This document shows, piece by piece, positions 15,854 to 24,899 of a stretch of DNA of 64,000 bases (its first letter is position 1; the number at the start of each line of letters is the position of its first letter). The notes under the pieces are model-generated. The model saw nothing but the letters and a program-made list of their open reading frames with translations. It was not told the DNA's origin and did not search any database. The translations under genes and the position numbers were made by a program. This stretch comes from Conexibacter sp. DBS9H8. GTDB taxonomy: Bacteria; Actinomycetota; Thermoleophilia; Solirubrobacterales; Solirubrobacteraceae. The stretch lies in NCBI RefSeq assembly GCF_023330685.1, contig NZ_CP097128.1, forward strand, positions 2,232,001 through 2,296,000. Direction: 5' to 3'.

Positions 15854-17230
15854 GTGTCCGTGAGCTACGACTCCTACAGTGACCCGGGGGCCCAGGCGCT
15901 CCTGCGCACCGCGCAGGAGCGCTTCGCTCCGGCCGGGGTGCCCCGGGCGACGCTGCTCACCGAGCTCGCCGCCGCCGCCCTGTTCCTCGCCGGCGCGGTG
16001 ACGGCCGCGCTGATCGTCCCGCCCGGCCGGGCGCTCTCCTGGCCCGTGCTCGGGGCGGTCTGCGTCGTCTTCCTCACCGCCCGCCGAGCCGAGTTCCCGG
16101 TTGCCGCCGGCCACACCTGGCCGGCGCAGCTGATCACCATCCCGATGCTGTTCCTGCTCCCCCTCGGTGCGGTCCCGTTGATCACCGCGACGCTGATGCT
16201 CGTCGACCTCGCGCCGAGCCTGATCCCGCCCGCGAGCGGGGTGAGCCGCGCGGCGCGCGTCGCCGCCCGAATCGCCGACAACACCTACATCCTCGCCCCT
16301 GTCGCCGTGCTCGCGCTGTTCTCCGCCCAGCGCTTCGCCTGGTCGGAATGGCCGGTGTACCTGCTCGCCTTCTGCGCCCAGGTCGGTGTCGACCTCGCCG
16401 TTGGGCTCGCCCGCACCTGGTGGGCGGAGCGGATCCTCCCGGCCGCCCAGACGGAGATGCTGTGGCTCTACCTCACCGACGCCGCGCTCTCCTGTGGGGG
16501 CCTGCAGCTCGCTGCCGTCACCGTGCACCAGCCCGGCGTGCTGCTGCTCGAACTGCCGGTGATCGGCCTGCTCGGACTGTTCGCCCGCGAGCGGCGCGAA
16601 CGCATGGACGGGATCCTCGCCCTCTCCACCGCCTACCGCGGCACCGCCCGGCTGCTCGGGGACGTGATCGAGGCCGACGACAGCTACACGGGCGTCCACT
16701 CGCGGGCGGTCGTCGACCTCAGCGTCACGCTCGCCGACCGCCTCGGCGTCGACGCCGCCACCCGCCAGCGGGTCGAGTTCGGCGCGCTCCTCCATGACGT
16801 CGGCAAGATCGCCGTCCCCCGCGAGATCCTCCACAAGGCCGGGCCGCTCGACGACGCCGAATGGGCGGTGATGCGCCAGCACACGCTCCACGGCGAGGAG
16901 ATGCTCCGCCAGGTCGGCGGCACCCTCTCCGGGGTCGGCCGGGTCGTGCGCAACTCCCACGAACGCTGGGACGGCGGCGGCTACCCCGACGGGCTGCGCG
17001 GCGAGCAGATTCCGATCGAGTCACGGATCATCGCCGTCTGCGACGCCTTCCACGCGATGCGCTCAGACCGCCCCTACCGGGCGACGATGAGCCTCGACGC
17101 CGCCGTGGAGGAGCTGCGCCGCTGCGCGGGCAGCCACTTCGACCCGGCCGTCGTCGTCGCGCTGCTCACCGAGCTCGGCGTGCTCTCCGGCGCCGACACC
17201 GCAGCGACGGTGGCACTGATCGCCGCCTGA
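15854..17230 (+). CDS. Membrane-bound HD-GYP phosphodiesterase-like protein
   Basis: A 458-residue protein. Residues 30-250 hold about seven membrane helices (a MASE-like sensor). Residues 265-445 are an HD-GYP domain with metal ligands in LLHDVGKI (His314, Asp315), the HTLHGEEML helix, NSHERWDGGGYPDGLRG (GYP at about 376-378) and RIIAVCDAFHAM. HD-GYP proteins hydrolyse cyclic di-GMP or related cyclic dinucleotides. No GGDEF protein is nearby. GTG 15854 or GTG 15860 may be the start. It converges with the carboxypeptidase gene across a shared palindrome. Confidence 0.85.
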   Translation: MSVSYDSYSDPGAQALLRTAQERFAPAGVPRATLLTELAAAALFLAGAVTAALIVPPGRALSWPVLGAVCVVFLTARRAEFPVAAGHTWPAQLITIPMLFLLPLGAVPLITATLMLVDLAPSLIPPASGVSRAARVAARIADNTYILAPVAVLALFSAQRFAWSEWPVYLLAFCAQVGVDLAVGLARTWWAERILPAAQTEMLWLYLTDAALSCGGLQLAAVTVHQPGVLLLELPVIGLLGLFARERRERMDGILALSTAYRGTARLLGDVIEADDSYTGVHSRAVVDLSVTLADRLGVDAATRQRVEFGALLHDVGKIAVPREILHKAGPLDDAEWAVMRQHTLHGEEMLRQVGGTLSGVGRVVRNSHERWDGGGYPDGLRGEQIPIESRIIAVCDAFHAMRSDRPYRATMSLDAAVEELRRCAGSHFDPAVVVALLTELGVLSGADTAATVALIAA

Positions 17231-17264
17231 GCCGGCCCGGGCGGCCCGGTGCCGAACCGGCTCA
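17228..17264. terminator. Palindrome containing both stop codons of convergent genes
   Basis: TGAGCCGG (17228-17235) pairs perfectly with CCGGCTCA (17257-17264). The first arm begins with the TGA of the HD-GYP gene, and the last three bases are the TGA of the minus-strand carboxypeptidase gene. Likely a bidirectional terminator; no U tract. Confidence 0.45.
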
Positions 17265-18692
17265 GTAGCCGGCGACCGCCCCCGCCATCGGCGTCAGCGC
17301 CGCGACCGCCTGCGCGTTGGAGGGGCCGTCGACGAAGAAGCTGAAGGCGAGCAGATGGCCGCCGCGGGTCGCGCAGTAGCCGGCGAGGTTGGTGACGTCG
17401 GTGAGCGTCCCGGTCTTGGCCTCGCAGTGGTGGGCGGCAGGGGTGTCCAGGCCGATCCCGGCGACCGTCCCGTCGACGCCGAGCACCGGGAGGGCCCCGC
17501 GCACGGTCTGTCCGACGGGCGTGTCGAGCATCTCGGCAAGCAGGATCGTCACCTGGGCCGGGGTCGTGCGGTCGGCCGGGTCGAGCCCCGAGCCGTCGAA
17601 GACGGTCGGGTCCAGTCCGTAGTGGGTCGCGATCGCACGCCGAATCGCGAGCGCGCCGAGCGGCAGGGTGCCCTCCCCGTAGAAGCGGTAGCCGAGGTAC
17701 TTGGCCAGCAGGTCGGCGTAGAGGTCGTCGGAGGGGACGTCCATCAGCGGGAGCATCCGGGCAAGCGGCGGGGAGTGCAGCACGGCGAGCCGCCGCGCGC
17801 CCGCGGGGGTGACGGCGAGATGGGGGGAGGCGACGAGGCGCAGCCCGGCCTGGCGGGCGGCGAGGGCGACCTCATGCACGGCGGTGGCCGCCGGCCCGAG
17901 CCGCCCGACGGTGAGGCCGTGGTCGAAGACGAGCGCGCTCAACTCCCCTCCGTAGTCGCCGACATCCGGACCGTTGTGGGTGAGCGGGCCGCCGAGCGCG
18001 CCATCAAAGTGGGAGGCGTCGGCGTAGATCAGGCCGTCGACCCGTCGGATCCCGTCGGCACGCAGGTCGGCGAGCAGCTCGGTGGAGGTCGGGCCGAGTC
18101 CGTCCGCGTACGCCGCGTTCCAGCCGCCGTCGCCGATGGTCGGGTCCCCGTTGCCCTGCAGGTACAGGTTGCCATGCCAGACCCCGCCGGACCCGAGCGA
18201 GCCGCGGCCATACAGCGTCGTCGGGATCTCGGTGTCGGGGCCAAGCAGCCACAGCAGTGCGGCGGAGGTGTAGAGCTTCTCCACCGACGCGGGCGGACGG
18301 CCGACCCCGCCGCCGGTGTCGATCAGGAGCCGGTGGGCGGTGAGGTCCTCGACGACGAGCCCGACGTGGGGGCCGAGGCCCCGGGCAGCGGCGGTCAAGC
18401 GGGCCCGCAGGCGTGTGAGTCCGGGACCGGGGGGCGCCGGGGGATCGAGGGTCGGGGCCCGTGCCGGGCTCAGGGCGGCCGCTCGTGGGACGGGCGTCCC
18501 GGCCCGCCGCGACGCGCGCAGAGGCCCGCTACCGCCACAGCCGCCGAGACCGAGCAGCAGGAGCCCGATCGCCCACCCGAGCACAGGCGCGCGCCCGCCC
18601 GGCCGCCTCCGTCGAAGCGCCGGCCCCTGCCGCGGGCGCGCCGCCCTGGTCTGGGGCGGCGCGGCCGCCGGGTCAGTCGAGCGGAAAGTCAT
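17262..18692 (-). CDS. D-alanyl-D-alanine carboxypeptidase, PBP4/DacB type (S13), lipoprotein
   Basis: About 476 residues from ATG 18692. An Arg-rich start and hydrophobic stretch end in the lipobox LGGC (Cys52), so the protein is probably lipid-anchored outside. Penicillin-binding motifs: SVEK (Ser136, Lys139) and KTG (Lys426-Gly428). The second motif, normally SDN in this family, reads SDD (321-323). It would trim or cleave peptidoglycan peptides. The start overlaps the end of the M16 gene by 20 bases, suggesting one transcript. GTG 18584 is an alternative start. Confidence 0.83.
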   Translation of the reverse strand: MTFRSTDPAAAPPQTRAARPRQGPALRRRRPGGRAPVLGWAIGLLLLGLGGCGGSGPLRASRRAGTPVPRAAALSPARAPTLDPPAPPGPGLTRLRARLTAAARGLGPHVGLVVEDLTAHRLLIDTGGGVGRPPASVEKLYTSAALLWLLGPDTEIPTTLYGRGSLGSGGVWHGNLYLQGNGDPTIGDGGWNAAYADGLGPTSTELLADLRADGIRRVDGLIYADASHFDGALGGPLTHNGPDVGDYGGELSALVFDHGLTVGRLGPAATAVHEVALAARQAGLRLVASPHLAVTPAGARRLAVLHSPPLARMLPLMDVPSDDLYADLLAKYLGYRFYGEGTLPLGALAIRRAIATHYGLDPTVFDGSGLDPADRTTPAQVTILLAEMLDTPVGQTVRGALPVLGVDGTVAGIGLDTPAAHHCEAKTGTLTDVTNLAGYCATRGGHLLAFSFFVDGPSNAQAVAALTPMAGAVAGY

Positions 18693-19938
18693 CGGCGCGG
18701 TGGGGGCCGACGCAGGCGACGACGAGCTCATCGGCGATCCCGGCAGCGACCTCTCGCACCTCCTCGACGGTCACCGCGTCCAGCCGGGCGATGACGGCGT
18801 CCGGATCGGCGCTCTCGGAGAAGACGATCACCTGGGCGGCGGCGTTGCGAGCGATCGCGTTCGTGTTCTCAAAGGCGATCGCCCGCGCGCCGGCCGCGAA
18901 GTTGCGCGCGCGCTCGACCTCCTCGGGCCGTGGGCCGTGCTCGCGCAGGTCGCTGACGACCTCCCGCATTCGCGTGAACGCCTCCGTCGCCTTGTCGGAC
19001 TGGAGGCCTGCGGACAGCTGCAGCACGGGAACGTCGGCGTGGGCGTGCGGGTAGGCGCCGACCGAGTAGGCGAGCCCGCGCTGCTCCCGGATCTCGTCAA
19101 AGAGGCGAGAGCCCATCGACCCGCCGAGCAGCGTCGCGTAGATCGTCAGCGCCGCCCGCTGGCGGGGGTCACGGACGTCGATGCTCGGCCGGTAGGACAT
19201 CCGCAGGTGCGACTGGGCCGAGTCGCGTTCGGACACCTGGACGGTCGCGGCGAAGGCCGGGGCGGGCGGCACGGGCGGCGGGGTCGCCCCGGCCTCGAAC
19301 CGCTCGAAGAACGCGGCGGCTGCGTCCGCCTCCGGGCCGCCGACGACGGCGGGATCGCCGACGATGAAGGCAGCCCCGGCGCTCGGCACCCAGCGGCGCG
19401 CCCGGAAGGCGAGGATGCCCTCCCGCGTGAAGGTGTCACGGAGATGCTCGGCGGGGCCGAGCACCGGCCGTCCGAGCGGATGGTCGCCGAACACGGCGGC
19501 GTCGACGAGGTGCTCGGCAACCGACGCGGGCTGGTCGGCGTAGCGGGCGATCTCCTGGATGACCACGCCGCGCTCCTTTTCGAGCTCGGCCGGGTCGATG
19601 CGCGGGCGGGCGACGAAGTCGCTGAGCAGGTCGGCCGCCTCCACAAGCTTGGTCGCGCGCGCGGTGATGTGGAAGGCGACGAGGTCGTGGGAGGTGTAGG
19701 CGTTCAGCACCGCGCCGGCGTGCTCGGCCGCCTCATTGACCGCCCGGTAGTCCCCGAACTTCTCCCCGCCCTTGAACACGAGATGCTCGAGAAAGTGGGC
19801 CATCCCGTTCTCCTCGCGCGCCTCCGTGCGCGCCCCCGCGTCAAAGGCGACGAGAACGGTCACCGACTGGGTGCCCGGCCGGGGGAGACGGTGCAGGACG
19901 AGGCCGTTGGCAAGCGGGGTGGAGGTGATCGTCGACAC
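18673..19938 (-). CDS. M16 family zinc metallopeptidase (processing-peptidase-like)
   Basis: A 421-residue pitrilysin-type protein. The inverted zinc motif HFLEH is at 48-52, and the third ligand lies in the ERGVVIQEI segment about 75 residues later. The second half is the non-catalytic repeat, containing GSRLFDEIREQRGLAYSVGA. There is no signal peptide, so it acts in the cytoplasm. It would degrade or process peptides. GTG 19938 is preferred over TTG 19989 because homologues begin near STITSTPLANGL and TACCGT lies 8 bases upstream. The carboxypeptidase gene follows with overlap. Confidence 0.85.
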   Translation of the reverse strand: MSTITSTPLANGLVLHRLPRPGTQSVTVLVAFDAGARTEAREENGMAHFLEHLVFKGGEKFGDYRAVNEAAEHAGAVLNAYTSHDLVAFHITARATKLVEAADLLSDFVARPRIDPAELEKERGVVIQEIARYADQPASVAEHLVDAAVFGDHPLGRPVLGPAEHLRDTFTREGILAFRARRWVPSAGAAFIVGDPAVVGGPEADAAAAFFERFEAGATPPPVPPAPAFAATVQVSERDSAQSHLRMSYRPSIDVRDPRQRAALTIYATLLGGSMGSRLFDEIREQRGLAYSVGAYPHAHADVPVLQLSAGLQSDKATEAFTRMREVVSDLREHGPRPEEVERARNFAAGARAIAFENTNAIARNAAAQVIVFSESADPDAVIARLDAVTVEEVREVAAGIADELVVACVGPHRADDFPLD

Positions 19939-19946
19939 GCCGGCCA

Positions 19947-19952
19947 ACGGTA
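19947..19952 (-). promoter_or_regulatory. Putative -10 box of leaderless M16 gene
   Basis: TACCGT on the minus strand, 8 bases before GTG 19938. Confidence 0.45.
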
Positions 19953-20034
19953 GCGAGCGGCCTGAAAGTTGCGTTGCAGTCCCCGACAATTTGGCTGGCG
20001 CAAAGGTTCGGCCCGGTACGCTGGGCGCCAGCTT

Positions 20035-20919
20035 ATGCCGAACTCACGCCAGAACTCCGGAACCCGCCGACGTCTTCCCGCCTCCGGTCCGGGCCAGAGC
20101 AACGCCCGGGCGAGCATCCGCTCCGAGCGCCTCGCCGCGCCCGGCCCCTCCGCCCGGCCCGGCGGTGGCCGCACCGTCGTCGAGTTCCGCTCCGTCTCGC
20201 TGCGCTACCCGTCCGGGGACAAGGGCCTTGACCAGGCGACCTTCAGCGTCGAACGAGGCGAGTTCGTGTTCCTGATCGGGTCGACCGGATCGGGCAAGTC
20301 GACGGTGATGCGCACCCTGATCAAGGAACTCGAACCGACGTCCGGGACGATCTCGGTCGCCGGCCGTGACCTGTCTGAGATCTCCCGCGCCAAGGTGCCC
20401 TACTACCGGCGCAACATCGGCATGGTCTTCCAGGACTTCAAGCTCCTGCCCAACCGCACCGTCTATGACAACGTCGCCTACGCGCTGCAGGTGACCGGCC
20501 ACTCGCGCCGGGAGATCCGTGCCAAGGTGCCCGACATCCTTCGGCTCACCGGCCTGTCGTTGAAGCTGCACAACTACCCCGACCAGCTCTCCGGTGGGGA
20601 ACAGCAGCGCGTCTCGATCGCCCGCGCGTTCGTCAACCATCCGCCGCTCCTGCTCGCCGACGAGCCGACGGGCAACCTCGACCCGGACACGAGCATCGAC
20701 ATCATGCGCCTGCTCTACCGGATCAACCGGACCGGCACGACCGTGCTCGTGGCCAGCCACGACCACGCGATGGTCAACCGGATGCGCCGGCGCGTGCTCG
20801 AACTGTCCGGTGGCCGGATCGTCCGCGACGAGGCGACCGGCCTGTATGTCCGCGACGAATCGACACGCGAGTTCGCCCAGCGGCTGCGGAACCCGCCCCA
20901 GGCCCCCGAGAGCCTGTAG
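20035..20919 (+). CDS. ftsE: Cell division ATP-binding protein FtsE
   Basis: A 294-residue ABC ATPase. Walker [10 protein letters not shown] is at 82-90, Q-loop in [12 protein letters not shown], signature LSGGEQQR near 184-191, Walker [13 protein letters not shown] near 205-216, and H-loop SHDHAMV. It pairs with FtsX to link ATP hydrolysis to cell-wall hydrolase control at the septum. The ATP-binding core starts only at about residue 48, so there is an unusual basic N-terminal extension, because no in-frame start lies closer. TACGCT at 20017-20022 is a likely -10 box. ftsX follows 12 bases later. Confidence 0.93.
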   Translation: MPNSRQNSGTRRRLPASGPGQSNARASIRSERLAAPGPSARPGGGRTVVEFRSVSLRYPSGDKGLDQATFSVERGEFVFLIGSTGSGKSTVMRTLIKELEPTSGTISVAGRDLSEISRAKVPYYRRNIGMVFQDFKLLPNRTVYDNVAYALQVTGHSRREIRAKVPDILRLTGLSLKLHNYPDQLSGGEQQRVSIARAFVNHPPLLLADEPTGNLDPDTSIDIMRLLYRINRTGTTVLVASHDHAMVNRMRRRVLELSGGRIVRDEATGLYVRDESTREFAQRLRNPPQAPESL

Positions 20920-20931
20920 GAGGTCACGGCG

Positions 20932-21813
20932 ATGAAGCTCGGTTTCTTCCTCAAGGAGGCGTTTCGCGCGATGCGCCGCAACGCCGCCCCGTCCTTTGCG
21001 GCGCTTGCCGCGATCGCCGTGACGATGGTCGTCGTCGGCGTGTTCATCCCGATCGTCCAGGCAACCCAGGGGTCGGCCAACGGGGTCCGCAACCAGGTCG
21101 AGGTCGACGTCTACATGAAGACGAGCGCGACGCGCGCGGAGGAGAACCGCGTTCGCGGCGAACTCCTCGGGATCTCCGGGGTCAAGCGCGTCGTCTTCGA
21201 GTCCAAGGCGCAGGCCTTTGCCCAGGAGTCCAAGTCCGACCCGGCCGCCTACGCGCTGCTCTCCTCCAACCCGCTGCCCGACACCTTCCACGTCATCCCC
21301 GCCAACCCGGCCAACGCCCTCGCGATCCGGTCGGCGATCCTCGGCCATCACGGCAAGCTGCTGGACCCGGCGATCCAGAACGTCTCCAACCACACCTCCG
21401 ACACCAAGAAGGTGCTCGAGGTGACCAAACTCGTGACGATCACCGCCGCCCTGCTCGCGGTCCTGCTCATCCTCGCCTCCGTGCTGCTCGTCGGCAACAC
21501 GATTCGCCTGTCCCTGTACGCCCGACGCCGGGAGGTGGAGGTGATGAAGCTCGTCGGCGCGACCGACTGGTTCATCCGCTGGCCATTCGTGATCGAGGGG
21601 GTGCTCGTCGGCGCGATCGGCTCGCTGATCGCCCTGATCATCCTCGGGGTGATGAAGGTCGCGCTGCTTGACCCGCTTGCGGGCAACTGGTCGCTGCTGC
21701 ACGCCCCCCAGACGATCCCATTCCTGTGGCTCGTCGTCATCCTGATCGGAGCCGGGATCGGCGTCTCCGCGCTCGGGTCAGGGCTGTCGCTGCGCCGCTT
21801 CCTGCGGGTCTGA
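20932..21813 (+). CDS. ftsX: Cell division protein FtsX (permease-like)
   Basis: A 293-residue membrane protein with the FtsX layout: one helix near residues 22-42, a large extracellular domain (about 45-165), then three helices (about 168-190, 220-242 and 262-285). Segments such as MKTSATRAEENRVRGEL and RRREVEVMKLVGATDWFIRWPF are typical. It is preceded by a strong Shine-Dalgarno AGGAGGT just after the ftsE stop, in contrast to the leaderless genes around it. It would convert FtsE ATPase cycles into activation of a cell-wall hydrolase; no NlpC/P60 or M23 hydrolase gene is adjacent. Confidence 0.93.
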   Translation: MKLGFFLKEAFRAMRRNAAPSFAALAAIAVTMVVVGVFIPIVQATQGSANGVRNQVEVDVYMKTSATRAEENRVRGELLGISGVKRVVFESKAQAFAQESKSDPAAYALLSSNPLPDTFHVIPANPANALAIRSAILGHHGKLLDPAIQNVSNHTSDTKKVLEVTKLVTITAALLAVLLILASVLLVGNTIRLSLYARRREVEVMKLVGATDWFIRWPFVIEGVLVGAIGSLIALIILGVMKVALLDPLAGNWSLLHAPQTIPFLWLVVILIGAGIGVSALGSGLSLRRFLRV

Positions 21814-21839
21814 AGCGTCGGCCGGGGCGGCCGCCCGGC

Positions 21840-21845
21840 TACTCT
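21840..21845 (+). promoter_or_regulatory. Putative -10 box of leaderless S41 protease gene
   Basis: TACTCT, 8 bases before ATG 21854; no Shine-Dalgarno sequence. Confidence 0.45.
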
Positions 21846-21853
21846 CCCTGACG

Positions 21854-23080
21854 ATGAACTCGCCACCTCGACGGCCGCGGACGGGCCGGGTCTCAGCCGC
21901 CCTCCTGGCCGTGCTCGTGCTCCTGCTCGGCGTGTTCCTCGGCGGACACAGCGGGTGGATGCCGGGGTGGCTGCGGTCGGCGTTCACCAACCAGACCGGT
22001 CCCGACCACCAGTTCGCCAGCGTGCTCGGCCTGATCGAGAAGAACTACTACCGGCCCGTCAACGCCGAGGCGCTCGTCAACAAGAGTCTCGAGGGTGCGG
22101 TTGCGAGCCTCAATGACCCCTACAGCCACTACTTCCCCCCTGCCCAGCAGCAGCAGTTCCAGCAGGAGACCAACCCGCAGGTGTCCGGGATCGGGGTGAC
22201 GGTCTCAGCGGTCAAGAAGGGGCTCTACGTCGACCAGGTGTTTCCCGGCGGACCCGCGGCGGAGGCGAAGGTCCAGCAGGGGGAGGTGATCGTCGCCGTC
22301 GACGGCCGGACCCTGCAGGGTCTCAGCGTCACCCGCGCCTCGAACCTGATCCGCGGCCGCTCGGGCACGAAGGTGACGATCACCCTCCAGACCGGGTCAC
22401 ACCGCCGGACGATCACCGTCACCCGCGAGCAGATCACCGAGCCCGTCGCGTCATCGACGCTGCTGCACTACCACCACAAGAAGCTCGGCTACCTCGTCTT
22501 CGCGCAGTTCACCCAGGGGTCGGCCAACCAGTTGCGCGCCCAGGTGACGAAGATGCTCCACGCGGGCGCCCAGGGTCTCATCCTCGACCTGCGCGACAAC
22601 CCCGGCGGCCTGCTCAACCAGGCGGTTGCCGTCGCCTCCCTGTTCATCAAGGACGGGACGATCGTCTCGACCCGCGGCCGCAACCAACCGACGACCGTGT
22701 ACACCGCGCTTGGGGACGCGGTCGCCCCGACGATCCCGATGGTCGTGATCGTCAACCGCGGCACCGCCTCCTCGGCGGAGATCGTCACCTCCGCCCTGCA
22801 GGAGAGCGGCCGGGCCAAGGTCGTCGGCACCCGCACCTACGGCAAGGGCGTCTTCCAGGAGTCCCAGACGGTCACCGGCGGGGGGATCCTCGACATCACC
22901 GTCGGCGAGTTCTTCACCCGCGACGGGCAGAACCTCGGCGGCCGCGGGGTGGCCTCCGGCAAGGACCTCGTCCGCGGCCCCGGGATCAAGCCGAACGTGT
23001 ACGTGTACGACAACCCGGACAACCCCGGGCCGGCGGCGCTGAAGAAGGCCGAAAGCGTCCTCGCGGGTGAGCTCCACTAA
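21854..23080 (+). CDS. S41 C-terminal processing protease (CtpA/CtpB type)
   Basis: A 408-residue protein: one N-terminal membrane helix (about 13-33), a PDZ domain (about 100-175, with GIGVTVSAVKKGLYVDQVFPGGPA), then the S41 catalytic core. The nucleophile is Ser306 in NRGTASSAE and the general base Lys331 in TYGKGVFQ, with the usual 25-residue spacing. It would cut extracytoplasmic proteins at their C-termini. In Firmicutes a CtpB-type protease sits next to ftsEX, so the neighbourhood is conserved beyond this phylum. Its last 14 bases overlap the RNase R-like gene. Confidence 0.9.
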   Translation: MNSPPRRPRTGRVSAALLAVLVLLLGVFLGGHSGWMPGWLRSAFTNQTGPDHQFASVLGLIEKNYYRPVNAEALVNKSLEGAVASLNDPYSHYFPPAQQQQFQQETNPQVSGIGVTVSAVKKGLYVDQVFPGGPAAEAKVQQGEVIVAVDGRTLQGLSVTRASNLIRGRSGTKVTITLQTGSHRRTITVTREQITEPVASSTLLHYHHKKLGYLVFAQFTQGSANQLRAQVTKMLHAGAQGLILDLRDNPGGLLNQAVAVASLFIKDGTIVSTRGRNQPTTVYTALGDAVAPTIPMVVIVNRGTASSAEIVTSALQESGRAKVVGTRTYGKGVFQESQTVTGGGILDITVGEFFTRDGQNLGGRGVASGKDLVRGPGIKPNVYVYDNPDNPGPAALKKAESVLAGELH

Positions 23081-24899
23081 CTGGCCCGGTGGCGCTGCTG
23101 CCGGCTTGGGGCTCGGCAGCAGCGGCGGACGCGTCGCGGTCGTTCAGCGACGCGGCAAGTTCCTCGTCGCCGAGCCGTTCTTCGGGCCAGGCTCGCGCCA
23201 GGCGCTCAACCGCGACTCCCGCTACGGGGAGGGTGACCTCGTCCTCATCCGCCCTGGCCAGCCCGCCCGCGGGCGGGGCAAGGGCGGGGGTGCCCGTGCT
23301 CAGGTCGTCCGCCGGATCGGTCGGGCCGACGGCGCCGCGGCGGTGATCGAGGCGCTGATGCTCGACCGCGGCCTCAGCCGCGGCTTTGAGCCCGCGGTCG
23401 CCCGCGCGGCTCGCCACGCTGCCGAGGCCCCCGTCGACGACGGGCTGCCCGGCCGTCGGGATCTGCGTGACCTGGCGACCTTCACGATCGACCCCGACAC
23501 CGCCCGGGACTTCGATGACGCGATCTCCTGCGTGTCCGAGGACGGCGGCTGGCGGGTCTGGGTGCACATCGCAGACGTCTCCTCCTACGTCACCCCCCGC
23601 TCTCCCGTCGACCGTGAGGCCTACCGTCGGGGGACGAGCGTGTACGTGCCCGGGGCGGTCGAGCCGATGCTGCCGGTCGAGCTCTCCAACGGCGTCTGCT
23701 CGCTCGTGCCCGAGCAGGATCGTCGGGCTGTCACCGTCGAGATGACCGTCCGCGGCGGACGGGTCCGCTCCGCCGCCTTCTACCCGAGCCTGATCCGTTC
23801 GGACCGCCGGCTCACCTACGCGGAGGTCGACGGGCTGTTCGCCGCGGGGACGCTCGGGCCGGCCGGGTGGGGGGAGGGGCTCGCGGCCGCCCGCGCCTGC
23901 GCCGCCGCCCTCGGGGCCGGGGCGCCCCGGCCGGGGATCGTCATCGAGTCCGCCGAGCCGGTCGTGCGCTTTGACGGCGACGGTCAGGTGCGCGCGATCG
24001 ATCGTGAGCCCCAGACCGAGTCCCACCGCCTGATCGAGACGCTGATGATCGCCGCCAACGCCCAGGTCGCCACCCGCCTGGAGGCCGCCCGGGTGCCCGC
24101 CCTCTATCGGATCCACGAACGTCCCGAGCCGATGGCGGTCGAGCGGATGCTCGACCAGCTCGCGTCCCTCGCGGTCCCGACCCCGCCGGTACCACGCGGG
24201 CCGCTCGCCCCCCAGCAGGCCGGCGAGATCGCCGCGGAGGCGTCCGCGCTCGTCGCCGACTGGGTCGCCCGCCGGGACGGGCGCGGCGCGCTCGGCCTCA
24301 ACCGGATCGTGCTGCGCTCGCTCAAGCAGGCCGTCTACTCCGATGCCAACCGCGGCCACTCCGGTCTCGCGCTCGCTTCCTACTGTCACTTCACCTCCCC
24401 GATCCGCCGGTACCCCGACCTCATCTGCCACCGGGCGCTGCTGTCGCTCACCGGCGCCCGGGAGGCGGCCCCGGAGGCGAGCTTCGTCGCCGCCGCCGGT
24501 CCGATCTGCTCGGCCAGTGAACGGGCGGCGATGGTGATCGAGCGGGACGCCGACGACGTCGCCCGCGCGTTCCTGCTGGCGCGGCATCTCCGCGAAGTGG
24601 GGGGCGGACCGCCGGCGGGGGTGAGCCCGTCAGCCACCCCCGCCGCCACCTTCGCCGGGGAGATCGTCGGGGTGATCGGCGCGGGCGCATTCGTCGCCTT
24701 CGGTCCCGACCTCGCCTTTGAGGGGATGCTGCCGGTGCGGGTGCTGTCCGGAGACTGGTATGAGCTCAATGAGGCGGGAACGGCGCTGATCGGTGAGCGT
24801 GGCGGGTCCCTCGCGATCGGGGATCCGATCGCCGTCACCGTCAACGGCATCGACGCGCCGCGGGGACGGGTCGATCTCGTCCTAGCATCAGAGACCTGA
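23067..24899 (+). CDS. rnr: Ribonuclease R-like 3'-5' exoribonuclease (RNB family)
   Basis: A 610-residue protein. The RNB catalytic domain has ARDFDDAI at about 147-154, holding the metal-binding aspartates, and RGTSVYVPG and the later HFTSPIRRYPDL. A C-terminal S1 domain occupies about 530-610. It is shorter than E. coli RNase R (813), lacking the long N-terminal cold-shock pair and the basic tail. It degrades structured RNA processively and cooperates with tmRNA in clearing faulty messages. GTG 23067 overlaps the upstream protease gene, and the TGA stop overlaps the smpB start (ATGA at 24896-24902 region). Confidence 0.9.
   Translation: MSSTNWPGGAAAGLGLGSSGGRVAVVQRRGKFLVAEPFFGPGSRQALNRDSRYGEGDLVLIRPGQPARGRGKGGGARAQVVRRIGRADGAAAVIEALMLDRGLSRGFEPAVARAARHAAEAPVDDGLPGRRDLRDLATFTIDPDTARDFDDAISCVSEDGGWRVWVHIADVSSYVTPRSPVDREAYRRGTSVYVPGAVEPMLPVELSNGVCSLVPEQDRRAVTVEMTVRGGRVRSAAFYPSLIRSDRRLTYAEVDGLFAAGTLGPAGWGEGLAAARACAAALGAGAPRPGIVIESAEPVVRFDGDGQVRAIDREPQTESHRLIETLMIAANAQVATRLEAARVPALYRIHERPEPMAVERMLDQLASLAVPTPPVPRGPLAPQQAGEIAAEASALVADWVARRDGRGALGLNRIVLRSLKQAVYSDANRGHSGLALASYCHFTSPIRRYPDLICHRALLSLTGAREAAPEASFVAAAGPICSASERAAMVIERDADDVARAFLLARHLREVGGGPPAGVSPSATPAATFAGEIVGVIGAGAFVAFGPDLAFEGMLPVRVLSGDWYELNEAGTALIGERGGSLAIGDPIAVTVNGIDAPRGRVDLVLASET

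Noticed and set aside
19939..19989. TTG 19989 as the start of the M16 protease
   Set aside because: The extra 17 residues are unlike the family, and GTG 19938 has a properly spaced -10 box.
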